Shown: positions 1 through 5,670 of the stretch, in pieces
Numbering within the stretch: position 1 is the first letter of the stretch
Layout of the letters: each line of letters opens with the position of its first letter
Assembly (NCBI GenBank): GCA_030426065.1
Contig: JAUHZH010000153.1
Coordinates: 1 to 5,995, forward strand
Direction of reading: 5' to 3'
Length of the DNA stretch: 5,995 nt
Source: Gammaproteobacteria bacterium
Lineage (GTDB): Bacteria; Pseudomonadota; Gammaproteobacteria; Xanthomonadales; Marinicellaceae
Program-made: the position numbers and the translations under genes
The notes under the pieces: generated by a model
The model's database searches: none
Told to the model about the DNA's origin: nothing
Seen by the model: the letters and a program-made list of their open reading frames with translations, nothing else

Positions 1-146
1 CGGTGGTGATGGATTTGTTCTTGGACTTGAATGACCAACACAACACGGCCTTGATTTTGGTCACCCATGACATGACCATGGCCCAGCAGATGGATAAAAT
101 TTACGAATTGAAGCACGGAGATTTGCACCCATACCACAGCGATTGA
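1..146 (+). CDS. lolD: LolD-like ABC transporter ATP-binding protein, C-terminal end (partial)
   Basis: The left edge cuts this gene; 47 complete codons remain, reading from position 3 to the TGA at 144-146. The visible peptide holds the ABC ATPase H-loop in the motif LVTHD (His codon at 66-68). After it comes a short tail, MTMAQQMDKIYELKHGDL, of the kind that ends LolD-type ATPases. LolD powers the LolCDE complex, which releases outer-membrane lipoproteins from the inner membrane to the carrier LolA. Walker A, signature and Walker B motifs lie outside the window, so the LolD assignment rests on the tail and on the comEC gene that follows directly, a known lolD-comEC arrangement in gammaproteobacteria. 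Another small ABC ATPase of the same superfamily (for example FtsE- or MacB-like) cannot be excluded. Its stop overlaps or nearly touches the comEC start, which suggests one operon. Confidence 0.65.
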   Translation, partial: VVMDLFLDLNDQHNTALILVTHDMTMAQQMDKIYELKHGDLHPYHSD

Positions 147-2419
147 TACAAACCAAGGGACTGGTTTTTGGCATGCTGCTGGTGTGGCTCTTGCCCGATT
201 GGACTTGGGCAGGGCTGTCGTTGATGGCTTTTGCTTTCACTTATCTTGTCATTGACCACAAGCCCATCAAAGCTTGGTTGTTGGGTCTGTTCTTTGGCTT
301 GGCATGGGTGCTTTTGGCTGTACAGCAACAACAAGATTCACAGGTGGGAGCGGTCCTCAAATCCCACCAAACCACCATTCAAATACAAGGCTTGATCAAG
401 AGCCAACCTCAAAGGCAGCAGTTCCGGGCCAAAGACCTTCAAACGGGCCAAAAATGGCTGGTGAATTGGTACCAAATGCCTGCGGCGTGGCAAAGTGGGG
501 AAACTTTGTCTGTCACATTGGACATCAAACCACCCCATGGCACATTGAATCGGCATGGTTTCGATCGGGAGCGCTGGTTGTTTCGACAAGGCATTGATGG
601 CCTGGCTACTTTGAAAACTTGGACTTCTGTGAGTACCGAGACTTGGCATCCCATGCACCACATCCATCGCTGGCGAGCTCAGGTTGCGGCGTGGATGGAT
701 GGACGCATCAAGAATGAGCGCCACAAGGCGCTGTTGAAGGCCTTGTCTGTGGGGGACAAATCAGGTTTTGATCAAAGTGATTACCAAACATTCCAAGCCA
801 CAGGCACCGCCCACTTGGTGGCCATTTCAGGTTTGCACATAGGCATGATGGCGGCTTGGGGCCATGCCTTCGGTTGGCTGTTGTTTTTGTTGATACCGCC
901 TTTGCGCCGATGCCCACGACCCCATGTACAAGCGGTGATGGCCTGGTCACTGGCGGCGGCATACGCTTTGATGGCTGGATTGGCTGTGCCCACGGTTCGG
1001 GCTTTGACCATGCTCAGTGTTTTTTTGTTGTTCAGGGTGCGCAAAAGACAAGCTTGGTCTTGGGATGTCTGGTGGGCGAGCTTGTTGGTGCTGTTGTTCT
1101 TTGATCCATTGGCCATTTTGGATACTGGGATGGCCTTGTCTTTTGGTGCAGTGGTGATCTTGTTGCTGTTGTTCCAAGGTCGGGAACCACTGTCCAAAAC
1201 GACCGCATTCATCAAAGCTCAAGCGGGATTGATGGTGGGACTGCTGCCATTCCAGTTGTTGCTGCATGGTTCAATCCAATGGGCAACGCCGTTTGTCAAT
1301 GCTTTGGCCATCCCCCTGGTCAGTGTGCTGATGGTGCCGTTGTTGTTTTTGTTGCTTGTTTGCCAAGGCATGCTGGGTTGGTCGCCTGAATTCTTGTGGC
1401 AAGTTTTGCTGTGGCTGGTGGATGGGTTTGAGTTTTGGCTGAGCTTGTTCGCAGAATCTCAAGGGTGGCGCTGGGATGTGGTGGTTTCTCAGTGGTGGCA
1501 GTGGCCATTACTGTGTGTTGGTTTGTTGGGTTTGTTGTTGCCAAAAGTGTGGCCACAACGGTGGGTTTGTGTGTTTTGGTTGGTGCCTGCATTGTGGCCG
1601 GTGACTCAAAGACCACAACCAGGTGAGATGTATGTCCAATTGTTTGATGTCGGGCAGGGCTTGTCGGTTTGGATCCAAACCGCACACCATGATGTGCTTT
1701 ACGATGTGGGTGCACAGTCACCCTCTGGATTCAATTGGGCAGATGCTGTTGTTGTGCCTTCGCTCAAACGTTCAGGTGTGGATGCGCTGGATGCGGTGGT
1801 GTTGTCACACAGAGACAATGACCATGCCGGTGGCTGGCAAGCGTTACAACAAGACATGCCCGTGGATCAGGTCTATGGCAGTGAAGTCAATCAAACCCCC
1901 TGTGTGCGGGGTGTATCTTGGCAATGGGATGGTGTCTCTTTTGAAGTTTTAAGCCCATACAACCTGGATCCCTATTTAAAGAATGAGTCCTCTTGTGTGG
2001 TACGAATCCAAAGTCAATTCGGCAGTTTGTTACTCACGGGAGACATTGAGGCGGCTGTGGAATACCGTTTGGTCAGTCAACATGCCACTGAATTGGCCAG
2101 CGATGTGATGCTGATACCACACCATGGCAGCAAAACATCATCCACAGAACCGTTCATTACTGCAGTGAATCCCAAGTGGGTGGTCAATGCGTCAGGTCAA
2201 CACAACCCTTTCAACCACCCCAATGCCGAGGTGTTGAGCCGTTATGCGGTCCCTGTATTTGATACACAACAATTGGGGCAGCTGACACTGTCATTCCAAC
2301 CCAATGGCGAAATCAATGGCTGGCGTCCACGCCACCCTAAATTATGGCGGGCACAAAAAAAGCCCGGAACCAGTCCGGGCTTTGTTTTCACCTCAGTGAG
2401 ACGGATCAGTCTTGAATGA
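143..2419 (+). CDS. comEC: ComEC/Rec2 family DNA uptake channel protein
   Basis: ComEC forms the inner-membrane channel that carries single-stranded DNA into the cytoplasm during natural transformation. At 758 aa (from the TTG) it has the usual full length. Order of parts: N-terminal membrane segments (about 1-65); a soluble OB-fold/DUF4131-type region (about 70-160) ending in a GTLNRHGFDRERWL stretch; the Competence domain with many membrane helices (about 195-480) carrying AISGLHIG at 227-234; and a metallo-beta-lactamase-like domain from about 496. That last domain keeps its metal-site motif HRDNDH (H556, D558, D560, H561), the LLLTGD motif (D634) and PHHGS (H660, H661), so nothing looks degraded. 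The start is uncertain. TTG at 143 overlaps the upstream TGA, but ATG at 173 is preceded by AAGGGA 12 bases away and would give 748 aa. The last 20 or so residues are encoded by a terminator hairpin and by the end of the opposing gene, so they are probably not conserved. Confidence 0.93.
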   Translation: MIQTKGLVFGMLLVWLLPDWTWAGLSLMAFAFTYLVIDHKPIKAWLLGLFFGLAWVLLAVQQQQDSQVGAVLKSHQTTIQIQGLIKSQPQRQQFRAKDLQTGQKWLVNWYQMPAAWQSGETLSVTLDIKPPHGTLNRHGFDRERWLFRQGIDGLATLKTWTSVSTETWHPMHHIHRWRAQVAAWMDGRIKNERHKALLKALSVGDKSGFDQSDYQTFQATGTAHLVAISGLHIGMMAAWGHAFGWLLFLLIPPLRRCPRPHVQAVMAWSLAAAYALMAGLAVPTVRALTMLSVFLLFRVRKRQAWSWDVWWASLLVLLFFDPLAILDTGMALSFGAVVILLLLFQGREPLSKTTAFIKAQAGLMVGLLPFQLLLHGSIQWATPFVNALAIPLVSVLMVPLLFLLLVCQGMLGWSPEFLWQVLLWLVDGFEFWLSLFAESQGWRWDVVVSQWWQWPLLCVGLLGLLLPKVWPQRWVCVFWLVPALWPVTQRPQPGEMYVQLFDVGQGLSVWIQTAHHDVLYDVGAQSPSGFNWADAVVVPSLKRSGVDALDAVVLSHRDNDHAGGWQALQQDMPVDQVYGSEVNQTPCVRGVSWQWDGVSFEVLSPYNLDPYLKNESSCVVRIQSQFGSLLLTGDIEAAVEYRLVSQHATELASDVMLIPHHGSKTSSTEPFITAVNPKWVVNASGQHNPFNHPNAEVLSRYAVPVFDTQQLGQLTLSFQPNGEINGWRPRHPKLWRAQKKPGTSPGFVFTSVRRISLE
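2354..2389. terminator. Bidirectional intrinsic terminator between convergent comEC and ompA-like genes
   Basis: A perfect 10-bp stem (2359-2368 paired with 2374-2383, core GCCCGG/CCGGGC) closes a 5-base loop, ACCAG. On the plus strand it is followed by TTTGTTTT (2381-2388). On the minus strand it is followed by a run of seven T (complement of A 2355-2361). It lies 22 bases past the stop of the minus-strand OmpA-family gene, a normal position. On the plus strand it lies upstream of the comEC stop, inside the reading frame (about codons 739-747). Confidence 0.9.
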
Positions 2420-3515
2420 TCAATTCGGTTCTGCGGTTTTGTGCGCGACCTTCGTCTGTGCTGTTGTCAGCCACAGGACTGGACTCGCCATAACCTTTAG
2501 AAGTCAAACGATCGGCTGAAATGCCTTTGCTGACCAAGTATTCTTTGACCACAGCAGCGCGGCGCTCAGACAAATCTTGGTTGTAGCTTTCTGAACCAAT
2601 AGAGTCTGTGTGACCGGCCACTTCAACAGCAATTTTGCCATGCTCGCTCAAAGTTGATACTGCGGCATCCAAAATCGCAAAAGACTCATCTTTCAATGAC
2701 GCTTTGTCGAAGTCAAAGTGAACACCTTGCAACTCAATCACGACTTCCACTTCACAGCCGACTTCATCAACCACTGCACCGGCACGTGTGCCTGGACATT
2801 CGTCTTTGGAGTCAACCACACCATCACCATCAGAATCCAGTTCGCAGCCGTACATGTCGACAGCAGCACCAGCTGGGGTGTTGGGGCAGCGGTCATCTGG
2901 ATCACTGACACCGTCACCGTCTGAATCCACAACACTTGGTTCAACCAAGTCCTCAGATTCTTCCGCCACTGGGTTGGCGCCCAAAGCGATGTTCAGGCCA
3001 ATACTGAAAATGTAATCATCGTAACTGTTGTTGTTGCCGATGCTGTCATCACCGTCCATGCGGTATTTGATTTGTGTTTGGAATCCAATGCGCTCAGAAA
3101 CCTTCTTGCGCACACCCAAAGCCAATTGGCCCATGGCACCACTGGAATCCATGCCGGCATAATCGCCACTGGCATCATGGTCGATGTAACCGATACCGAA
3201 ACCAAAGTAAGGTCTCAAGGAACCTGGTTCACCCCAATGGTATCTGGCCATCACGCCCAATCCGTATTGATCAACGTCTCCGTTTCCGACTTCTGCATCA
3301 AAACTTGCTGTATCGAATTCAAAGTCGATACTCCAGTTGTCACTGACAAATTTGCCCAAAGCCAGTCCAAAACCAATGTCCGATTCCAATTGTTTTCCAC
3401 CGTCCAGCGCATGAAAATCGATGCTGGGAGACAACATGAAACGCTTGTCATATTCATAGGCAGAAGCCATACCTGCAGCGCAGACCAAGCTGGCCGCCAA
3501 AAGTGCTTTCTTCAT
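2406..3515 (-). CDS. OmpA-family outer-membrane protein with TSP3 repeats
   Basis: A 369-aa protein that should span the outer membrane and bind peptidoglycan. A signal peptide (1-19) ends in ASA before Y20. Residues about 20-182 look like an OmpA-type beta-barrel, with alternating aromatic strands such as YFGFGIGYI near 103-111, and a short acidic linker follows. Next are two thrombospondin type 3-like repeats (about 197-225 and 227-255). Each has a DSDGDGV-type acidic calcium-binding motif and a cysteine pair (C210/C224, C240/C254) that could form disulfides. The C-terminal OmpA domain (about 260-369) has FDFDKASL, GHTDSIGS and LSERRA. D304 and R319 align with E. coli OmpA D271 and R286, which bind diaminopimelate. 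The ATG is preceded by AGGAGG 8 bases away, so the start is secure. Its 3' end overlaps the comEC end by 14 bases. The architecture resembles OprF-type porins, but I do not assign a porin function. Confidence 0.93.
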   Translation of the reverse strand: MKKALLAASLVCAAGMASAYEYDKRFMLSPSIDFHALDGGKQLESDIGFGLALGKFVSDNWSIDFEFDTASFDAEVGNGDVDQYGLGVMARYHWGEPGSLRPYFGFGIGYIDHDASGDYAGMDSSGAMGQLALGVRKKVSERIGFQTQIKYRMDGDDSIGNNNSYDDYIFSIGLNIALGANPVAEESEDLVEPSVVDSDGDGVSDPDDRCPNTPAGAAVDMYGCELDSDGDGVVDSKDECPGTRAGAVVDEVGCEVEVVIELQGVHFDFDKASLKDESFAILDAAVSTLSEHGKIAVEVAGHTDSIGSESYNQDLSERRAAVVKEYLVSKGISADRLTSKGYGESSPVADNSTDEGRAQNRRTELIIQD

Positions 3516-3523
3516 TAGGAATT

Positions 3524-3529
3524 CCTCCT
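3524..3529 (-). promoter_or_regulatory. Strong Shine-Dalgarno of the OmpA-family gene
   Basis: On the minus strand AGGAGG, extended to AAGGAGGAAT, stands 8 bases before the ATG at 3515. This is the best ribosome binding site in the window and fits an abundant outer-membrane protein. Confidence 0.85.
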
Positions 3530-3561
3530 TTTCAGTAGTTTAGCTAGTTATCTTAAACATC

Positions 3562-3590
3562 AGTGTAACAGTTTGATGAAAGTGGTGCAA
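3562..3590 (-). promoter_or_regulatory. Probable sigma70-type promoter of the OmpA-family gene
   Basis: On the minus strand a weak -35, TTGCAC (3590-3585), is spaced 17 bases from a -10, TACACT (3567-3562). The -10 carries an extended TG element (TGT just before it). Predicted transcription starts near 3555, leaving a leader of about 40 bases. It sits directly after the terminator of the upstream CsgG-family gene, so the OmpA-family gene is probably transcribed independently. Each box is only a partial match; the spacing and TG element are the main support. Confidence 0.5.
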
Positions 3591-3591
3591 T

Positions 3592-3620
3592 AAAAAAAGC
3601 CGGCTTGAATCCGGCTTTTT
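3592..3620 (-). terminator. Intrinsic terminator of the CsgG-family gene
   Basis: A 10-bp stem (3594-3603 with 3611-3620, core GCCGG/CCGGC) closes a 7-base loop. On the minus strand it runs into seven T (complement of A 3592-3598). It begins 24 bases after the stop at 3645, the expected place for a terminator of that gene, and it separates it from the OmpA-family promoter. Confidence 0.9.
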
Positions 3621-3644
3621 ATCAGATAAATTGTGCTTAAATTA

Positions 3645-4346
3645 TCAGTCTAAATCCAGAGAAGATTTGGATTTTTTGCGACGTTTGCGTTCTTTATCTC
3701 GGTATTCTTTCATGCAAGAATCTTGGTCATACATCACACATGCCAAATAGTCTGTGGCTTCGATCAAGGCCGCTCGGATGGCTTTGCCGGCAGGTGTTTT
3801 TTTGTGATGCCCCAAAGAGCCGCCAAAACCCCTCTTGGAGAAGCCTACATTCAAACCACCACCTTTGGATGTGCCTTCGATGGTGCGAACGTATTCCACT
3901 TCACCGGTGGTTGAGTTGACCACGCGCAAGTCAATGGCCAAATAGGCTTTGCTGCTCTTTCCACCCAGTGAAACGCCTTTGAATCCGAATCCACCACCGG
4001 TACCGGATGTGTTTTCTTCATAAGCCGCCACTTTGCCGGTAACCAGGTACTGTGCACCCGTGACTTTACCCATTTTGGCTGCCGATGATTTGGATACACG
4101 ACCTGATGCGCCAAGGTCTTGCTCACCCAATACAGAATCGAGTTTTTGTCGCTCGACGACTTTGAAAGCACCCGTTGAAACCAATTCATTGGCCAACATG
4201 CCGCCCAATTCTCGGCCAACGTCAGCACGCCACCAGTGTGCCTGTGTTGAATTTGTGAAATCCAAAACGGCCACAACAGGACGGTCTTTGGCGACAACGG
4301 CTGTAGACAATGTCAAGGCCGCGATGGTTAACAGTAGTTTTTTCAT
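3645..4346 (-). CDS. CsgG/HfaB-family secreted protein
   Basis: A 233-aa protein. Residues 1-19 form a signal peptide (KK, then a hydrophobic core) with a likely cleavage AVVA|K20. No cysteine is present for a lipobox, unlike curli CsgG itself. The mature part shows the CsgG-family fold signature: VVAVLDF near 24-30, GRELGGMLANELVSTGAFKVV (44-64), ERQKLDSVLGEQ (65-76) and GAQYLVTGKV (97-106). A glycine-rich segment (about 115-130), AYLAIDLRVVNSTTGEV (134-150) and a second glycine-rich patch follow. The protein ends in a strongly basic tail (about 213-229, rich in Lys/Arg) and the residues DLD; C203 and C211 could pair. CsgG forms an outer-membrane secretion pore for curli subunits, but no curli subunit genes are nearby and the missing lipid anchor argues against that role here. 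A soluble periplasmic role is inference. I chose ATG 4346 because GAGGTG lies 6 bases before it; a GTG at 4355 lies within that site. Confidence 0.85.
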   Translation of the reverse strand: MKKLLLTIAALTLSTAVVAKDRPVVAVLDFTNSTQAHWWRADVGRELGGMLANELVSTGAFKVVERQKLDSVLGEQDLGASGRVSKSSAAKMGKVTGAQYLVTGKVAAYEENTSGTGGGFGFKGVSLGGKSSKAYLAIDLRVVNSTTGEVEYVRTIEGTSKGGGLNVGFSKRGFGGSLGHHKKTPAGKAIRAALIEATDYLACVMYDQDSCMKEYRDKERKRRKKSKSSLDLD

Positions 4347-4352
4347 GATTTT

Positions 4353-4358
4353 CACCTC
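4353..4358 (-). promoter_or_regulatory. Shine-Dalgarno that fixes the CsgG-family start
   Basis: The minus-strand GAGGTG ends 6 bases before ATG 4346. The possible upstream start GTG (4355-4353) is part of this site, so the shorter 233-aa protein is favoured over a 236-aa one. Confidence 0.75.
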
Positions 4359-4371
4359 TTATAAAATGCAG

Positions 4372-4400
4372 TTGATAATAAACTCTTATGCTGTAACAAT
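4372..4400 (+). promoter_or_regulatory. Probable promoter of aroQ-tyrA
   Basis: TTGATA (4372-4377, five of six to consensus) is spaced 17 bases from AACAAT (4395-4400, four of six), with an extended TG element at 4392-4393. Transcription would start near 4407, giving a leader of only about 22 bases with no recognisable Shine-Dalgarno before ATG 4429. I see no attenuator, leader peptide or clear TyrR-type box in the intergenic space. Confidence 0.5.
4375..4380 (-). promoter_or_regulatory. Possible -10 box of the CsgG-family gene
   Basis: The minus strand reads TATTAT (five of six to TATAAT), about 29 bases before the ATG at 4346. No good -35 sits at the right distance, so this is tentative. 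It overlaps the -35 of the divergent aroQ-tyrA promoter, so the two could compete. A second AT-rich candidate, TATAAG (4363-4358), lies too near the ribosome binding site. Confidence 0.25.
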
Positions 4401-4428
4401 CTACATCGAATTTTACTGACATTCAATC

Positions 4429-5520
4429 ATGGAAAAGAAAAATCTTGAACTGTTGCGCAGAAAACTGGATGAAATTGATGCAGGAATTGTTGATTTGATT
4501 GCCCAAAGGCAGGCGCATGTCGCTCAAATTGGCCAAACAAAAAAACACATCAACAAGCCAACAAGAGACTATCGACGTGAAAAAGAAGTTATGGACGGTG
4601 TTTTGGCCCAGGCAGCGGCCAAAGGTTTAGATCAAAAGATCATACAACAGGTGTTCGAACTGGTTATTGAAACCTCTTTGGGCAAGCAAGAAACCCAAAA
4701 AGTGTCTCAGTCCACCTTCGGCCACAACAAAAAGGCTTTGATCATTGGTGGCCTGGGAAAAATGGGGCAATGGTTTGCCCAGTTTTTGAGGACACAGAAT
4801 TTCGATGTGTTCATCCATGACTTGCCAACCGATCATCCGCCAGTGGGTTTTGTACCGGATTTGTCTACTTGTGACTGGGAATATGATTTCATCATCGTCG
4901 CCACCCCGATTCAGAAAAGCGCAGAGGTACTCAGTCACTTGTCTGAAATCAAACCATCTGGTGTGGTGCTCGACATCAGTTCAATCAAAAGTCCGCTGAG
5001 AAGGCCATTGCGGCAATTGGCCGATGCCGGTGTCCCGGTGGTGTCGATCCATCCCATGTTCGGACCCGATGCCCAATTGTTGTCAGGGAAGCATGTCATT
5101 TTCATTGAAATGGGCAATAAAGAAGCGGTCACGGCCGTTAAACAACTGTTCGATCCGACCATGGCAGAACGCATCGACATGAAGTTTGAAGACCATGACC
5201 GCCTCATTGCCTATGTGCTTGGTTTGTCGCATGTGCTGAACATCGCTTTCATGACGGTGCTGGCCGAATCGGGCGAGGCAGCCGCTCATTTGGCCAAATT
5301 GTCCAGCACCACTTTTGATGCCCAGTTGGACATCGCGCAAAAAGTGTCCAATGAAAATCCCAGTTTGTATTTTGAGATTCAAAAGCTCAATCACTACAGC
5401 CCGACCACATTGAATGCTTTGTCAGACACGGTGTTGCGCTTGACTGACATGATTCATCAGGGCAATCATCAGGCTTTCGAGCAAGTGATGCTACAAGCCA
5501 AGCAGTATTTTCAACAATAA
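4429..5520 (+). CDS. tyrA: Bifunctional chorismate mutase / prephenate dehydrogenase (T-protein)
   Basis: A 363-aa cytoplasmic enzyme that converts chorismate to prephenate and then, with NAD+, to 4-hydroxyphenylpyruvate, the precursor of tyrosine. Residues 1-90 are an AroQ chorismate mutase. R10, R27, K38, D47, R50, E51 and Q87 match the active-site residues of the E. coli P-protein mutase (R11, R28, K39, D48, R51, E52, Q88). Residues about 101-363 are the dehydrogenase: dinucleotide-binding GGLGKMG (107-113), D131 at the end of the second strand, DISSIKS (182-188) and HPMFGPD (208-214). H208 aligns without gaps to catalytic H197 of E. coli TyrA. K305 falls where E. coli has R294, a prephenate-binding arginine. 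The length matches the E. coli protein (373 aa). No Shine-Dalgarno is visible before the ATG. The gene is divergent from the CsgG-family gene, and no convincing terminator follows it. Confidence 0.95.
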   Translation: MEKKNLELLRRKLDEIDAGIVDLIAQRQAHVAQIGQTKKHINKPTRDYRREKEVMDGVLAQAAAKGLDQKIIQQVFELVIETSLGKQETQKVSQSTFGHNKKALIIGGLGKMGQWFAQFLRTQNFDVFIHDLPTDHPPVGFVPDLSTCDWEYDFIIVATPIQKSAEVLSHLSEIKPSGVVLDISSIKSPLRRPLRQLADAGVPVVSIHPMFGPDAQLLSGKHVIFIEMGNKEAVTAVKQLFDPTMAERIDMKFEDHDRLIAYVLGLSHVLNIAFMTVLAESGEAAAHLAKLSSTTFDAQLDIAQKVSNENPSLYFEIQKLNHYSPTTLNALSDTVLRLTDMIHQGNHQAFEQVMLQAKQYFQQ

Positions 5521-5580
5521 CGTTCAAAAAGAGCAGTGGTTACAGGAAAGATCAGCCAAAGCTTGTCCGTCCAATTAACC

Positions 5581-5610
5581 TTGAGATTTTTCAAGCAATC
5601 AACATATAAT
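5581..5610 (+). promoter_or_regulatory. Strong sigma70-type promoter of the Bax inhibitor-1-family gene
   Basis: TTGAGA (5581-5586, five of six) is spaced 18 bases from a perfect TATAAT (5605-5610). Transcription should start near 5617, giving a leader of about 54 bases. This is the best promoter match in the window. The preceding 60 bases after tyrA contain no gene that I can support. Confidence 0.75.
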
Positions 5611-5620
5611 GACTGTGTGC

Positions 5621-5638
5621 GGGTGCTTGGTTGCGCCC
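5621..5638 (+). promoter_or_regulatory. Hairpin at the predicted 5' end of the leader RNA
   Basis: GGGTGC (5621-5626) pairs with GCGCCC (5633-5638), five Watson-Crick pairs and one G-U, around the loop TTGGTT. It lies only a few bases after the predicted transcription start and has no T-run after it, so it is not a terminator. A role as a 5' stabilising stem or a control element is inference; it matches no riboswitch I recognise. Confidence 0.4.
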
Positions 5639-5653
5639 ATGAACTTTAGCTAA
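5639..5653 (+). other. Four-codon mini-ORF in the leader
   Basis: ATG AAC TTT AGC TAA begins directly after the hairpin arm and stops 17 bases before the main ATG at 5671. It has no visible ribosome binding site, since the bases before it are in the stem. It could be chance; translation is unproven. Confidence 0.2.
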
Positions 5654-5670
5654 ACTTAATGAGAAAAAAC

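Noticed and set aside
781..1215. Long open frame on the minus strand within comEC
   Set aside because: It lies wholly opposite the conserved Competence domain, has no ribosome binding site and a low-complexity composition (Asn/Lys/Gln), as expected from the antisense of a TTG-rich membrane gene.
143..2419. Species-specific DNA uptake sequences linked to comEC
   Set aside because: I found no copy of the known Haemophilus (AAGTGCGGT) or Neisseria-type uptake words, and no other repeated word stood out beyond codon bias.
3072..3518. Plus-strand open frame opposite the OmpA-family gene
   Set aside because: It is antisense to the barrel-coding region, with no recognisable domain, signal or ribosome binding site.
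3645..4346. A curli secretion system
   Set aside because: Only the CsgG-family fold is present; there is no lipobox and no curli subunit, nucleator or accessory gene in the window.
4344..4355. GTG start at 4355 for the CsgG-family protein
   Set aside because: The GTG is part of the GAGGTG Shine-Dalgarno that serves the ATG at 4346.
5580..5595. CTTGA...TCAAG inverted repeat as a tyrA terminator
   Set aside because: The stem is only 5 bp, AT-rich, with no T-run after it, and it overlaps the promoter -35 of the next gene. I see no convincing tyrA terminator.
5536..5649. Small open frame from GTG 5536 to TAG 5649 (37 codons)
   Set aside because: It has no ribosome binding site, runs through the promoter of the next gene and has no recognisable content.
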